Source: Calcarisporiella thermophila CBS 279.70 (lineage: Eukaryota > Calcarisporiellomycota). From it: 21,176 bases of DNA. A model generated the notes under the pieces. It was not told the origin of the DNA, did no database searches, and saw nothing but the letters and a program-made list of their open reading frames with translations. Shown here piece after piece: positions 21,155 to 21,176 of the stretch; position 1 is the first letter of the stretch, and each line of letters starts with the position of its first letter. The position numbers and the translations under genes are program-made. The stretch covers positions 1 through 21,176 of the forward strand of contig NW_027192242.1 in the NCBI RefSeq assembly GCF_041956535.1, given 5' to 3'.

Positions 21155-21176
21155 TGTGACGGGGGTTTTTAGTTGG
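21155..21176 (+). repeat. 22-bp direct repeat, right copy
   Basis: Identical to 53-74 in the same orientation and running into the last base of the window. The bases before it differ from those before the left copy, so the shared segment starts here; how far it continues to the right cannot be seen. Confidence 0.8.

Noticed and set aside
53-21176. LTR retrotransposon bounded by the 22-bp repeats
   Set aside because: The visible match is only 22 bp and there is no gag, reverse transcriptase or integrase sequence between the copies.

Overview
The window looks like nuclear DNA from a filamentous fungus, possibly an early-diverging, AT-rich lineage. The evidence is one very large gene broken by short GT-AG introns (51-86 nt), fungal-type condensation, adenylation and epimerization domains, an FSH1-family hydrolase domain, a Tc1-like transposase relic and fold-back repeats in AT-rich flanks. 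I cannot name the species.

About 17.6 kb (670-18266, minus strand) is a single nonribosomal peptide synthetase (NRPS) gene. Fifteen exons join in one uninterrupted frame, and every junction phase agrees. The predicted protein is about 5,544 residues: [C1 fragment]-A1-T1-E1 / C2-A2-T2-E2 / C3-A3-T3-E3 / C4-A4-T4 / FSH1 hydrolase. All four carrier domains keep the LGGDS serine, C2-C4 keep HHxxxDG, and all four A domains look complete, so most of the machine looks functional. It should build a four-residue peptide and release it through the C-terminal hydrolase.

Four features are unusual. (1) The releasing domain is an FSH1-type alpha/beta hydrolase fused in cis, with Cys instead of Ser in the nucleophile elbow (GFCQGS); Asp and His are kept. 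(2) E1 has intact motifs, but E2 and E3 have lost HHxxxD, EGHGRE and other E motifs, so only the first residue is expected to be epimerized. (3) The first C domain has lost its N-terminal half and a ~23-residue block holding HHxxxDG, and its coding homology runs upstream of the first in-frame ATG. (4) Introns recur at the same homologous positions and phases in every module, except that A2 lacks the A-domain intron and is diverged, pointing to module duplication followed by replacement of A2.

The 5' side of the gene (18.3-21.2 kb) is repeat-rich: a ~250-bp MITE-like fold-back element (18535-18786), a ~320-bp element with perfect 39-bp inverted repeats (19561-19884), and a 5'-truncated Tc1-like DD34E transposase (20160-20867, plus strand). 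The 3' side (1-669) is AT-rich and carries a diverged copy of the repeat found at 19561. A 22-bp direct repeat occurs at 53-74 and at the last 22 bases of the window. I saw no rRNA, tRNA or CRISPR.
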